Shown here: piece by piece, positions 47,462 through 56,332 of the stretch
Layout of the letters: every line of letters starts with the position of its first letter
How positions within the stretch are numbered: position 1 is the stretch's first letter
Origin: Streptomyces bikiniensis
GTDB taxonomy: Bacteria > Actinomycetota > Actinomycetes > Streptomycetales > Streptomycetaceae
NCBI GenBank assembly: GCA_000716465.1
Contig: JNWL01000001.1
Location: forward strand, 186,001-250,000
Direction: 5' to 3'
Length of the DNA stretch: 64,000 nt
Position numbers and translations under genes: made by a program
Notes under the pieces: model-generated
The model's input: the letters and a program-made list of their open reading frames with translations, nothing else
Database searches by the model: none
Told to the model about the DNA's origin: nothing

Positions 47462-48109
47462 GTGGGGTACGTGAGTGCCGTACCCGTACCCCAGCCCCGG
47501 GCCGCCCGCGCGGCCGCCCCCACCGGTGGCCGTCGCAGCCTGGCCGCGGCCCTCCTCCTCGGCGCCCTCGGCGCCACCGTCGTCCTGCTCTCCGCCGGCC
47601 AGATCTGGGCGGAGGGCACCGCGGCCGTCGGCGGCGGCAGCGTCCCCGTCGAGGCCGACGGCGGCACCGTCACCGGCGTGCCGACCGCCCTCGCGATCGT
47701 CGGCCTCGCCGCGCTCTTCGCCGTCTTCGCCGTCCGCCGCACCGGCCGCGCCCTCGTCGCCGCGGTCCTCGCGCTCAGCGGCGCGGGCGCCGCGCTCGCC
47801 GCGGTCCTCGGCGCCACCGACCGGACCGCCCTGGACGCCGAGGCCGCCCGGATCAGCGGCGACACGGCCGCCGCCGTCGCCGGCCTGACCCACACCGCCT
47901 GGCCGTACGTGACCGCCGCCGGCGCCGTCCTCATCCTGCTCGCCGGCCTCTTCGCGCTCCGCTTCGGCAAGAACTGGCCGGCCATGGGCGGCCGCTACGA
48001 GCGCGCCGGCGCCCCGCGCGCCGCCCGCAAGGCCCCCACGGCCGACCCCGACCGGCCCGAGGACCTGTGGAAGGCCCTGGACCGCGGCGAGGACCCCACC
48101 CGGGGCTGA
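47462..48109 (+). CDS. Trp-operon-associated membrane protein (TIGR02234-like)
   Basis: 215 residues from GTG 47462, with aggggat 5 bases upstream; GTG 47471 (MSAVPVPQPRAARA) is an alternative. Four hydrophobic helices: LAAALLLGALGATVVLLSAG, TALAIVGLAALFAVFAV, ALVAAVLALSGAGAALAAVL and WPYVTAAGAVLILLAGLFAL. The extracytoplasmic loop has IWAEGTAAVGGGSVPVEADG. The charged tail ends with DRPEDLWKALDRGEDPT, a conserved feature of this group. It follows trpE directly; function unknown. Confidence 0.85.
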   Translation: MGYVSAVPVPQPRAARAAAPTGGRRSLAAALLLGALGATVVLLSAGQIWAEGTAAVGGGSVPVEADGGTVTGVPTALAIVGLAALFAVFAVRRTGRALVAAVLALSGAGAALAAVLGATDRTALDAEAARISGDTAAAVAGLTHTAWPYVTAAGAVLILLAGLFALRFGKNWPAMGGRYERAGAPRAARKAPTADPDRPEDLWKALDRGEDPTRG

Positions 48110-48250
48110 CGGGGCCGGGGCGCCGACCGCGACGCGTGATCGTCCCGGTACCCCCGATTCATCCTCGCGCGCCCGCGTGCGGGACAATGAGCGCCGAGCG
48201 TCCGCGCACGCGTGACCTCACCACCGAGCAACAGCAACGAGGAGCAACTC

Positions 48251-48505
48251 ATGGCGGGCAGCGCCCACGGACACACCCCGGCCGCCTGGACCGGTGTCAT
48301 CATCTCCTTCATCGGCTTCTGCATCGCCGGAGTCTTCATGGTGGCCGCCAACGTGCCCGGTTTCTGGGCGGGCATCGCCGTGGTCCTCCTCGGCGGCGTC
48401 GTCGGCGGGGCGATGAAGGTGGCGGGCCTCGGCATGCCGAAGGAGTCGGCCGACGTCGTCGCCGCCCGCGAGGCCGCGACCACGACCGCGCGGGCCCGTT
48501 CCTGA
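48251..48505 (+). CDS. HGxxPAAW-motif membrane protein
   Basis: 84 residues. It starts MAGSAHGHTPAAWTGVIISF, which contains the naming motif HGxxPAAW. Two membrane helices follow (GVIISFIGFCIAGVFMVAAN and FWAGIAVVLLGGVVGGAM), then a hydrophilic tail. The ATG has gaggag 7 bases upstream. The family occurs in actinobacteria near trp genes; no function is established. Confidence 0.88.
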   Translation: MAGSAHGHTPAAWTGVIISFIGFCIAGVFMVAANVPGFWAGIAVVLLGGVVGGAMKVAGLGMPKESADVVAAREAATTTARARS

Positions 48506-48522
48506 CGCGACCCCACGCACCC

Positions 48523-48557
48523 GAGGGCGCGGCCCGGCACCGCCGGACCGCGCCCTC
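48523..48557 (+). terminator. Hairpin after the HGxxPAAW gene
   Basis: GAGGGCGCGG (48523-48532) and CCGCGCCCTC (48548-48557), 10 perfect pairs, 17 bases after the stop. CTCGCGCGTG occurs three times in the next 50 bases. Confidence 0.6.
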
Positions 48558-48626
48558 GCGCGTGGAGGGGGCGGGCTCGCGCGTGGTCGGGCTGCGCCCT
48601 CGCGCGTGAGGGGCGAGAATCACGGC

Positions 48627-49490
48627 GTGGACCCGCACCCGACGCCCGAACCCGCGACCGACACCGCCCGCCGCACCCGGTCGGCGGAACCGGCGGACGC
48701 GAATGTCCCGACCGCCCCGGCCCCGCCCCGGGAGGCCGTGGCCCCCTGCCCGGAGGCGGCGCTCCCGGGAGCTGCGGACCCCCGCCCGGAGGCGGCCGTG
48801 CACCAGAGGGCGACAGCACGTCCGGAGGTGGTCGTACACCCGGAGACGGCCGTACGTTCGGCGGCGACCGTACGTCCGGAGGCGGTCGTACGCCCGGAGG
48901 GGGCCCTCCCGGCCCCGCTCCCGGGGGCTGCGCACCTCCGCCCCGAAGCGGCCGTACGTCCGGAGACGGTGCCCGTCCCGGCCCCGCAGGGGGGCGCCCC
49001 GGACTCCCGGCCCCGGCCGGAGACCGCGCCCCCGCCGCCCGGCACCCCCTGGCCCGGGTTTCCCGCGCCGCCCTCTCCGCCCGCCCCGCCCCGGTCGCGC
49101 GCCCGGCGCCTGCTCGCGCCCGTGGCGACGCTCGCCGGGGTCGCCGCGGCGTTCGCGTACGTCGGGGCCGTCGACCCCAACGAACCCGGGCACTACCCCG
49201 TCTGCCCGCTGCTCCGCTTCACCGGCGTGTACTGCCCCGGCTGCGGCGGCCTCCGCAGCGCCCACGCCTTCGCCCACGGCGACCTCCCGGCCGCCCTCGG
49301 CGCCAACGCCCTGGCCGTCGTCGGCTACGGTGTGTTCGCCGTCCTCACCGTCCTGTGGCTGGTTCGCGCCTACCGGGGCGTACCGATGCGCCTCGCGGTC
49401 CCGCCGAACTGGTGGTGGGGGATCGGAGCCGTCCTCGCCCTCTTCACCCTGGTCAGGAACCTGCCCTTCGGCTCCGCGCTGGCCCCGTGA
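48627..49490 (+). CDS. DUF2752 membrane protein with long repetitive N-terminus
   Basis: 287 residues from GTG 48627 ([16 protein letters not shown]); an in-frame GTG 7 codons upstream has a poorer ribosome-binding site. Residues 1-150 are Pro/Ala/Glu/Val-rich with recurring RPEAAV and RPETV units. The C-terminal 140 residues are DUF2752: a helix, then [20 protein letters not shown] with three close Cys, [20 protein letters not shown] and two further helices. The Cys motif suggests metal or redox binding at the membrane. It has no known pathway link to the trp genes around it. Confidence 0.82.
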   Translation: MDPHPTPEPATDTARRTRSAEPADANVPTAPAPPREAVAPCPEAALPGAADPRPEAAVHQRATARPEVVVHPETAVRSAATVRPEAVVRPEGALPAPLPGAAHLRPEAAVRPETVPVPAPQGGAPDSRPRPETAPPPPGTPWPGFPAPPSPPAPPRSRARRLLAPVATLAGVAAAFAYVGAVDPNEPGHYPVCPLLRFTGVYCPGCGGLRSAHAFAHGDLPAALGANALAVVGYGVFAVLTVLWLVRAYRGVPMRLAVPPNWWWGIGAVLALFTLVRNLPFGSALAP

Positions 49491-49629
49491 GCACCCGCGG
49501 GAACCCCGGCGGGACGTCCCAGCAGATGGGACGCGGCTCCGGCCGATGCGATTCCGGGGCCGTCCTGCGGATAGGATCGACATGGCTGAACCTGGTTCAT
49601 CATCACCGTCCCGGAAGGGGGCCCCTCGC

Positions 49630-50439
49630 GTGAGTGTGCTCGACGAGATCATCGAAGGCGTGCGCGCCGACCTCGCAGAGCGGCAGGCGCGGGTCACCCT
49701 CGACGAGCTCAAGGAGCGCGCCGCCAAGGCGCCGCAGGCCAAGGACGGCGTCGCCGCACTGCGGGGCGACGGCGTCAAGGTGATCTGCGAGGTCAAGCGC
49801 TCCAGCCCGTCCAAGGGCGCGCTCGCCGCGATCGCCGACCCGGCCGGACTCGCCGCGGACTACGAGGCGGGCGGCGCCGCCGTCATCTCGGTCCTCACCG
49901 AGGAGCGCCGCTTCGGCGGCTCCCTCGCGGACCTTGAGGCCGTCCGCGCCAAGGTCGACATCCCGGTCCTGCGCAAGGACTTCATCGTCACCGCGTACCA
50001 GCTCTGGGAGGCGCGGGCGTACGGCGCGGACCTCGCGCTCCTCATCGTCGCCGCCCTGGAGCAGGAGGCCCTCGTCTCCCTCGTCGAGCGGGCCGAGTCC
50101 ATCGGGCTCACCCCGCTGGTCGAGGTGCACGACGAGGAGGAGGTCGAGCGCGCCGTCGACGCGGGCGCCCGGATCATCGGCGTCAACGCCCGCAACCTCA
50201 AGACCCTCAAGGTCGACCGCTCCACCTTCGAGCGCGTCGCCCCCGAGATCCCGGCCCACATCGTGAAGGTCGCCGAGTCCGGCGTCCGCGGCCCGCACGA
50301 CCTCATCGCGTACGCCAACGCGGGCGCCGACGCGGTCCTCGTGGGCGAGTCCCTGGTGACCGGCCGCGACCCGAAGGCCGCCGTCGCCGACCTGGTCGCC
50401 GCCGGCGCCCACCCGGCCCTCCGCCACGGGCGGAGCTGA
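49630..50439 (+). CDS. trpC: Indole-3-glycerol phosphate synthase
   Basis: 269 residues. TIM barrel that closes CdRP to indole glycerol phosphate. Signature [17 protein letters not shown] carries the catalytic Lys; others are [49 protein letters not shown] and [10 protein letters not shown]. The GTG start is the usual Streptomyces one. An in-frame ATG 48 bases upstream ([13 protein letters not shown]) lies right beside a taggat -10-like sequence and is less likely. It opens trpC-trpM-trpB-trpA. Confidence 0.96.
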   Translation: MSVLDEIIEGVRADLAERQARVTLDELKERAAKAPQAKDGVAALRGDGVKVICEVKRSSPSKGALAAIADPAGLAADYEAGGAAVISVLTEERRFGGSLADLEAVRAKVDIPVLRKDFIVTAYQLWEARAYGADLALLIVAALEQEALVSLVERAESIGLTPLVEVHDEEEVERAVDAGARIIGVNARNLKTLKVDRSTFERVAPEIPAHIVKVAESGVRGPHDLIAYANAGADAVLVGESLVTGRDPKAAVADLVAAGAHPALRHGRS

Positions 50440-50446
50440 CCGGACC

Positions 50447-50722
50447 ATGAGCCCCCGCCGCGACACGCCGACCCCTCCGGGCCCCGCCGCCCGGGGGAGC
50501 GCCGTCGTGCCGTCGGCACCCGGGCGCCGCGGCCGGCTCCGTACCGCCGCGGCTCCCGTCCCCGCGCACGCCCCCCTGGCCCGGGGCTGCCGCCCGCGCG
50601 GCTGCCGCGCGCCCGCCCGGCGGGTCCTCGGCCGCCGGGTGCGGTACGTGATCGGCGACGAGCCGGGCCAGGTCAACGGCATGCGATGGCGCCCGCGCCC
50701 CGCGCGCGACACCAACGCCTAG
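50447..50722 (+). CDS. trpM: Small tryptophan-biosynthesis modulator TrpM
   Basis: 91 residues, highly basic. The conserved part is at the C-terminus: GCRPRGCRAPARRVLGRRVR followed by YVIGDEPGQVNGMRWRP. This is characteristic of the small protein encoded between trpC and trpB in Streptomyces. Published work on S. coelicolor describes TrpM as influencing tryptophan and peptide metabolism rather than catalysing a step. The N-terminal 45 residues are low complexity, and a later start is possible. It begins 7 bases after trpC. Confidence 0.78.
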   Translation: MSPRRDTPTPPGPAARGSAVVPSAPGRRGRLRTAAAPVPAHAPLARGCRPRGCRAPARRVLGRRVRYVIGDEPGQVNGMRWRPRPARDTNA

Positions 50723-50856
50723 CGCCTCCGGCCCTCCGGCACCCGGCCTGTGCGGGCCCCGTCTCGACGGGACCTGCCCGTGCGGGGTGGCTCCGCGCCG
50801 CGCGGCCCCTGCCTCGCCCGAGTGATCCCGCACCTGTGTGACCCCTCGCCCCGCCC

Positions 50857-50913
50857 GTGGGGGCAATCGTCCCGCTGGGCGTGGGGGTCCCCCCTCTGGG
50901 GGAGGGTGGGCAC
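50857..50913. repeat. Dispersed 57-base repeat, copy 1 (intergenic)
   Basis: The trpM-trpB gap (50723-51274) holds no gene I can support. It contains a 57-base element with the internal hairpin GGGGGTCCCCCCTCTGGGGG. A diverged reverse-complement copy lies at 62485-62541, inside a coding sequence. The two agree at roughly 49 of 57 positions, and most differences are A/G or C/T changes. Confidence 0.8.
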
Positions 50914-51274
50914 ACGGGACGGCGCCCTCCGCGGGCGCCTCCGCACCCGTACCCACCCGCACCACCGGCGCGGCGCACACGGGGTGCGGGCCAAGGCGCG
51001 GAAGCCCGGGCCCGGCAACGGGCGGTGCGGGGCCTGCGGCCAGGCCGCCGACATCGCCGGAGCGCACGCCCCGGCACCGTCCCCCCGGACGGAAGGCCCG
51101 CGGCGGAACGGCGGGCAACGCCAGGGCGCACGCCCGGGCACCGTCCCCGGGCGGCAGCCCGTGACGGGCACCCCGCACCGGCGACCGCGTCGGCGTACGC
51201 GAGCGGACCGCGCGCATACCGTGACCACCACCCATCCGTAACCCCGGGGCACCCGCCCCGCGAGGAGCAACCGC

Positions 51275-52564
51275 ATGTCCAGCGAGTTCTTCATTCCCGA
51301 CCCGGACGGCCAGGTCCCCACCGCCGAGGGCTACTTCGGCGCCTACGGCGGCAAGTTCATCCCGGAGGCCCTCGTCGCCGCCGTGGACGAGGTCGCCGTC
51401 GAGTACGACAAGGCCAAGTCCGACCCCGAGTTCGCCCGCGAGCTCAACGACCTGATGATGAACTACACGGGCCGCCCGAGCGCCCTCACGGAGGTGCCCC
51501 GGTTCGCCGGGCACGCCGGCGGCGCCCGGATCCTCCTCAAGCGCGAGGACCTCAACCACACCGGCTCGCACAAGATCAATAACGTGCTCGGCCAGGCCCT
51601 CCTGACCAGGCGCATGGGCAAGACCCGGGTCATCGCGGAGACCGGCGCCGGGCAGCACGGCGTCGCCACCGCCACCGCCTGCGCCCTCTTCGGCCTCGAC
51701 TGCACCATCTACATGGGCGAGGTCGACACGCAGCGCCAGGCGCTGAACGTCGCCCGGATGCGCATGCTCGGCGCCGAGGTCGTCGCCGTGAAGTCCGGCA
51801 GCCGCACCCTCAAGGACGCCATCAACGAGGCCTTCCGCGACTGGGTCGCCAACGTCGACCGCACGCACTACCTCTTCGGCACCGTCGCCGGCCCGCACCC
51901 CTTCCCCGCCATGGTCCGCGACTTCCACCGCGTCATCGGCGTCGAGGCCCGCCGCCAGATCCTGGAGCGCGCCGGACGCCTCCCCGACGCGGCGATCGCC
52001 TGCGTCGGCGGCGGCTCCAACGCCATCGGCCTCTTCCACGCCTTCCTCCCGGACGCCGACGTGCGCCTGATCGGCTGCGAGCCGGCCGGCCACGGCGTCG
52101 AGACCGGCGAGCACGCGGCCACCCTCACCGCCGGCGAGCCCGGCATCCTGCACGGCTCGCGGTCGTACGTCCTCCAGGACGACGAGGGCCAGATCACCGA
52201 GCCGTACTCGATCTCGGCCGGCCTGGACTACCCCGGCATCGGCCCCGAGCACGCCCACCTCAAGGACAGCGGCCGCGGCGAGTACCGGGCCGTCACCGAC
52301 GACGCCGCCATGCAGGCCCTGCGCCTGCTCTCCCGCACCGAGGGCATCATCCCGGCCATCGAGTCGGCGCACGCCCTCGCCGGGGCCATCGAGGTCGGCA
52401 AGGAGCTGGGCCCCGACGGCCTGATCGTGGTCAACCTCTCCGGGCGCGGAGACAAGGACATGGACACCGCCGCCCGCTACTTCGGCCTGTACGACACCGA
52501 CGCCGAGGTCGCCGCGGACGCCGGCGCCGACGACACCGCCGAGATCGAGGGGGACGCCAAGTGA
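51275..52564 (+). CDS. trpB: Tryptophan synthase beta subunit
   Basis: 429 residues. Condenses indole with serine using PLP. The PLP lysine lies in [39 protein letters not shown], the phosphate loop [33 protein letters not shown] and [16 protein letters not shown] are classical TrpB1 blocks. A gaggagc precedes the ATG. The 3' end overlaps trpA, which channels indole into this subunit. Confidence 0.98.
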   Translation: MSSEFFIPDPDGQVPTAEGYFGAYGGKFIPEALVAAVDEVAVEYDKAKSDPEFARELNDLMMNYTGRPSALTEVPRFAGHAGGARILLKREDLNHTGSHKINNVLGQALLTRRMGKTRVIAETGAGQHGVATATACALFGLDCTIYMGEVDTQRQALNVARMRMLGAEVVAVKSGSRTLKDAINEAFRDWVANVDRTHYLFGTVAGPHPFPAMVRDFHRVIGVEARRQILERAGRLPDAAIACVGGGSNAIGLFHAFLPDADVRLIGCEPAGHGVETGEHAATLTAGEPGILHGSRSYVLQDDEGQITEPYSISAGLDYPGIGPEHAHLKDSGRGEYRAVTDDAAMQALRLLSRTEGIIPAIESAHALAGAIEVGKELGPDGLIVVNLSGRGDKDMDTAARYFGLYDTDAEVAADAGADDTAEIEGDAK

Positions 52565-53391
52565 GCGGCAACATCCAGCTGTTGAGCGACACCCTCGCCG
52601 CCGCGAAGGCCGAGGACAGGGCCGCGCTCGTCGCCTACCTGCCGGCCGGCTTCCCGACCGTCGACGGCGGCATCGCGGCGATCAAGGCCGTCTTCGACGG
52701 CGGCGCCGACGTCGTCGAGGTCGGCCTCCCGCACAGCGACCCCGTCCTCGACGGCCCGGTCATCCAGACCGCCGACGACATCGCCCTGCGCGGCGGCGTC
52801 CGGATCGCCGACGTCATGCGCACGGTCCGCGAGGCCCACGAGGCCACCGGAAAGCCAGTCCTCGTCATGACGTACTGGAACCCGATCGACCGCTACGGCG
52901 TCGAGCGCTTCACCGAGGAGCTGGCCGCGGCCGGCGGCGCGGGCTGCATCCTGCCCGACCTGCCCGTCCAGGAGTCCGCGCTCTGGCGCGAGCACGCCGA
53001 CAAGCACGGTCTCGCGACCGTCTTCGTCGTCGCGCCCAGCAGCCGGGACGAGCGCCTGGCCACCATCACGGCCGCCGGCTCCGGCTTCGTCTACGCCGCC
53101 TCCCTCATGGGCGTCACCGGCACCCGCGAGTCGGTCGGCGAGCAGGCGGCCGACCTGGTCCGCCGCACCCGCGCCGCCGTCGAGCCCGGCCGCACCCTCC
53201 CGGTCTGCGTCGGCCTCGGCGTCTCCAACGCCGCCCAGGCCAAGGAGGTCGCCGCCTTCGCCGACGGCGTCATCGTCGGCTCCGCCTTCGTGAAGCGGAT
53301 CCTCGACGCCGACGGCGACGAGGCGGCCGGACTCGCCGCCGTAAGGGAACTGGCGGCCGAACTCGCCGAGGGCGTCCGCCGGGATTCGTAA
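52561..53391 (+). CDS. trpA: Tryptophan synthase alpha subunit
   Basis: 276 residues starting at a GTG that overlaps trpB. TIM barrel that cleaves indole glycerol phosphate. The catalytic Glu and Asp are in [20 protein letters not shown] and [27 protein letters not shown] opens the barrel, and [12 protein letters not shown] forms the phosphate site. A terminator closes the operon. Confidence 0.97.
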   Translation: MSGNIQLLSDTLAAAKAEDRAALVAYLPAGFPTVDGGIAAIKAVFDGGADVVEVGLPHSDPVLDGPVIQTADDIALRGGVRIADVMRTVREAHEATGKPVLVMTYWNPIDRYGVERFTEELAAAGGAGCILPDLPVQESALWREHADKHGLATVFVVAPSSRDERLATITAAGSGFVYAASLMGVTGTRESVGEQAADLVRRTRAAVEPGRTLPVCVGLGVSNAAQAKEVAAFADGVIVGSAFVKRILDADGDEAAGLAAVRELAAELAEGVRRDS

Positions 53392-53414
53392 CCCGTCCGG
53401 GTGGATCTGGGACC

Positions 53415-53438
53415 GGGGAGGCGCGCCCGCGCCTCCCC
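53415..53438 (+). terminator. Terminator of the trp operon
   Basis: GGGGAGGCGC (53415-53424), gccc loop, GCGCCTCCCC (53429-53438), followed by ggttcgttg. A perfect 10-bp stem 23 bases after trpA. Confidence 0.88.
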
Positions 53439-53455
53439 GGTTCGTTGCGCAGGGC

Positions 53456-54277
53456 GTGAGCCAGAACAACCGTGGTGACGGAAACCGGGGCGCGCGCGAG
53501 CGCCTTCAGCAGCAGCGCGAGCGCGACAAGGCCCGCGACAGGCAGCGACGCGTCCTGATCGTGTCGTCGGCGGTGGTCGGCGTCCTCGCCCTGGCCGCGG
53601 TCGTCGGCGTGATCGCCGCGAACGCCGACAAGGGCGGCGGGTCCGACAAGGCGGGGCCGGTGGTCGCGCCGACGGGCTCCGTCGAGGGCGACACGCCCGC
53701 CGTCCCCACCGGCCGGCCGGACGCCCCCGCCACCCTCCAGATCTGGGAGGACTTCCGCTGTCCGGCGTGCGCCCAGTTCGAGAACGTCATGCGGGACTCC
53801 ATCCACGAGCTGGAAGCCTCCGGGCAGCTCAGGACCGAGTACCACCTCGCCACCCTCATCGACGGCAACATGGGCGGCAGCGGCTCGCTGCGCGCCGCGA
53901 ACGCCGCCGCGTGCGCCCAGGACGCGGGGAAGTTCACCCCGTACCACGACACGCTCTACATCAATCAGCCGCAGGAGACGGACGACGCCTTCGGCGACAA
54001 CAAGAAGCTGATCGAGCTGGCGGCGAAGGTGCCCGGCCTCGACACGCCGGAGTTCCGGAGCTGCGTGGAGGACGGCACGCACGACAGCTGGGTCGTGAAG
54101 TCCAACGAGGCCTTCCAGAAGGGCGGCTTCCGCGGCACCCCGACCGTCCTCCTCAACGGAGAATCGATCTTCCCGACCAAGGGGGACGAACAGCTCTCCC
54201 CGGAGAACCTGAAGAAGTGGGTCGCCGAGGCCAACAAGGGCAAGAAGCCCGGCACGGCCTCCCCGTCGGCCGGCTGA
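53456..54277 (+). CDS. Membrane-anchored DsbA/thioredoxin-like oxidoreductase (second copy)
   Basis: 273 residues. It has the same plan as the protein at 21484: a Gln/Arg/Lys-rich cytoplasmic N-terminus (RERLQQQRERDKARDRQRRV), one membrane helix (LIVSSAVVGVLALAAVVGVI), a linker, and a thioredoxin domain. The redox motif is CPAC in IWEDFRCPACAQFENVM; the cis-Pro loop is RGTPTVLLNGESI. Two further Cys (AAACAQD, RSCVEDG) lie later. The GTG start sits 17 bases after the trp terminator. Acts outside the membrane on exported proteins, by family inference. Confidence 0.88.
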   Translation: MSQNNRGDGNRGARERLQQQRERDKARDRQRRVLIVSSAVVGVLALAAVVGVIAANADKGGGSDKAGPVVAPTGSVEGDTPAVPTGRPDAPATLQIWEDFRCPACAQFENVMRDSIHELEASGQLRTEYHLATLIDGNMGGSGSLRAANAAACAQDAGKFTPYHDTLYINQPQETDDAFGDNKKLIELAAKVPGLDTPEFRSCVEDGTHDSWVVKSNEAFQKGGFRGTPTVLLNGESIFPTKGDEQLSPENLKKWVAEANKGKKPGTASPSAG

Positions 54278-54376
54278 ACCGCCCCCCGGCGGGCCCCTCC
54301 GCCGGGGGTTAGTTACCCAGACGTTGCCGGGCGGGCTGCCGTCCCGCCCGCCCGGCAGGGTAGCGTCGGACCTGCC

Positions 54377-55366
54377 ATGGACCTTGCCTACATCCCCAGC
54401 CCGTCGACCGGCGTGATCCACCTCGGACCGATCCCGCTGCGCGGCTATGCCTTCTGCATCATCATCGGTGTCTTCGTCGCCGTCTGGTACGGCAACAAGC
54501 GCTGGATCGCCCGGGGCGGCACCGCCGGCACCGTGGCCGACATCGCCGTCTGGGCGGTGCCCTTCGGCCTCGTCGGCGGACGCCTCTACCACGTGATCAC
54601 CGACTACCAGCTGTACTTCAGCGAGGGCGAGAACTGGGTCGACGCCTTCAAGATCTGGGAGGGCGGCCTCGGCATCTGGGGCGCCATCGCGCTCGGCGCG
54701 GTGGGCGCCTGGATCGGCTGCCGCCGCCGGGGCATCCCGCTCCCCGCGTACGCCGACGCCATCGCGCCCGGCATCGCCCTCGCCCAGGCCATCGGCCGCT
54801 GGGGCAACTGGTTCAACCAGGAGCTGTACGGCCGGCCGACCGACCTGCCCTGGGCCCTGAGGATCACCGAGGGCGCGAACCGCGAGGCCGGGACCTACCA
54901 CCCGACCTTCCTGTACGAGTCGCTCTGGTGCGTCGGCGTCGCCCTCCTGGTCGTCTGGGCCGACCGCCGCTTCAAGCTCGGCCACGGGCGCGCCTTCGCG
55001 CTCTACGTCGCCGCGTACTGCGCGGGCCGCGGCTGGATCGAGTACATGCGCGTCGACGAGGCCCACCACGTGCTCGGCCTGCGCCTGAACGTGTGGACCG
55101 CGATCGTCGTCTTCCTGCTCGCGGTGGTCTACATCGTCGTCTCGTCGCGGCTCCGCCCGGGACGCGAGGAGATCGTGGAGCCGAAGGCCGAGAAGAAGGC
55201 GGAAGAGAAGCCGGAGGGCTCGGAGGCGGCCGGGGAGTCCGGTGAGGACGCCGAGTCCGGTGAGGACGCCGACGTGAAGGCGGACGTCTCCTCCGGCGAC
55301 GCCGTCGACCTCGGCAAGGACGGCAAGGACAGCAAGAACGTGGAGCACGGCGCCGGGAAGAGCTGA
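54377..55366 (+). CDS. lgt: Prolipoprotein diacylglyceryl transferase
   Basis: 329 residues. Transfers diacylglycerol to the lipobox cysteine in the first step of lipoprotein maturation. There are about seven membrane helices. The essential Arg/Asn block is IGRWGNWFNQELYGRPTDLP, and other signatures are FGLVGGRLYHVITDY, YHPTFLYESLWCVG and GRGWIEYMRVDEAHHVLGLR. The C-terminal 70 residues form a charged Glu/Lys/Asp-rich cytoplasmic tail absent from shorter enzymes such as that of E. coli. It precedes LspA (13858) in the maturation pathway. Confidence 0.96.
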   Translation: MDLAYIPSPSTGVIHLGPIPLRGYAFCIIIGVFVAVWYGNKRWIARGGTAGTVADIAVWAVPFGLVGGRLYHVITDYQLYFSEGENWVDAFKIWEGGLGIWGAIALGAVGAWIGCRRRGIPLPAYADAIAPGIALAQAIGRWGNWFNQELYGRPTDLPWALRITEGANREAGTYHPTFLYESLWCVGVALLVVWADRRFKLGHGRAFALYVAAYCAGRGWIEYMRVDEAHHVLGLRLNVWTAIVVFLLAVVYIVVSSRLRPGREEIVEPKAEKKAEEKPEGSEAAGESGEDAESGEDADVKADVSSGDAVDLGKDGKDSKNVEHGAGKS

Positions 55367-55387
55367 CCGCCCCCGCCCGCAGCGATC

Positions 55388-55427
55388 GGAAGGGCCGCCG
55401 GAGCCGAAGGGTTCCGGCGGCCCTTCC
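55388..55427. terminator. Bidirectional terminator between lgt and the CitE-like gene
   Basis: GGAAGGGCCGCCGGA (55388-55402) and TCCGGCGGCCCTTCC (55413-55427) form a perfect 15-bp stem with a 10-base loop. It lies between convergent genes. Confidence 0.88.
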
Positions 55428-55444
55428 GCGTACGGGCGTACGGG

Positions 55445-56332
55445 TCACCCGACCCGCGCGGCGAGGGCGAGGACCCGGTGGGCGCCCTCCACCACCGCCG
55501 CGTCCACGAACCGCCCGTCCGGGAGGGCCAGCGCGCCCTGCCCGGTCGCCGCCACGATCTCCCGGGCCTCCTCGACCTCCTCCGGGGTGGGGAGGTAGGC
55601 GCGCTCGATGACCGGGAGCTGGCGGGGGTGGATGGCCGCCCGGCCGAGGAAGCCCATCGTCCGGCCCCGGGCGCAGTCGGCGGCCAGCCCCTCCAGGTCG
55701 CGGACGTGCGGATGGACCGACTGGGCCGGGGGCGGCAGGGCGGCCGCGCGGGCCGCGACCACCAGCCGGCCGCGCGACCAGTCGAGCCCCGCGTCCTCCC
55801 GTACCCCCAGGTCGGAGCGGAGGTCGGCCTCGCCGAGCGCGATGCCGCGCACGGCGGGATGGGCGGAGGCGACGGCGTACGCGTTCTCCACGGCGAGGGC
55901 GCTCTCCAGGAGCGGATAGAGGGGGAGGCCCGGGGCGAGGCCCGCGATCCGGTGGATGTCAGTGGCGTGTGTCACCTTGGGTACACGGAGACCGCAGAGG
56001 CCGGGGAGGGGGGTCAGGACGGGGATGTCGAGCGGGGTGTGGACGCGGACGTGCACCGGGACGGGGTGGACGTCCGCGAGGAGATCGGCCGTGGCCTCCA
56101 GGGCGTACGCCTTGCGGTCGGGGGCGACCGCGTCCTCCAGGTCCACGATGACGACGTCGGCGCCGGAGGCCAGGGCCTTGCGGACGACCTCGGGCCGGTC
56201 GCCGGGCGCGTACAGCCAGGTGAGGGGGGTGTGCGGCCCGGCGGTGCCGCTCGCGACGGGCGCGCCGGTCCGCTCGCGGGGGCCGCTGACCCTGCCCAGG
56301 TTCCGGACGCCGTGGGCGTGGGTGCCGCTCAT
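55445..56332 (-). CDS. HpcH/HpaI aldolase / citrate-lyase-beta-type (CitE-like) lyase
   Basis: 295 residues from the ATG that overlaps the CoA-transferase stop. Magnesium-dependent lyase fold for CoA thioesters such as malyl- or citramalyl-CoA. VVIVDLEDAVAPDRKAYALE (acidic metal ligand region), VPVHVRVHTPLD, YPLLESALAVENAYAVA (conserved Glu) and IALGEADLRSDLGV (conserved Asp) are present. QSVHPHVRDLEGLAADCARG and GRAAIHPRQLPVIERAYLP complete the signature. With the CaiB-type gene upstream, activation and cleavage of a C4-C6 dicarboxylic acid is the simplest reading. Confidence 0.88.
   Translation of the reverse strand: MSGTHAHGVRNLGRVSGPRERTGAPVASGTAGPHTPLTWLYAPGDRPEVVRKALASGADVVIVDLEDAVAPDRKAYALEATADLLADVHPVPVHVRVHTPLDIPVLTPLPGLCGLRVPKVTHATDIHRIAGLAPGLPLYPLLESALAVENAYAVASAHPAVRGIALGEADLRSDLGVREDAGLDWSRGRLVVAARAAALPPPAQSVHPHVRDLEGLAADCARGRTMGFLGRAAIHPRQLPVIERAYLPTPEEVEEAREIVAATGQGALALPDGRFVDAAVVEGAHRVLALAARVG

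Noticed and set aside
51083..51274. Possible tryptophan leader peptide upstream of trpB
   Set aside because: I found no short frame with consecutive Trp codons near a ribosome-binding site in this stretch.
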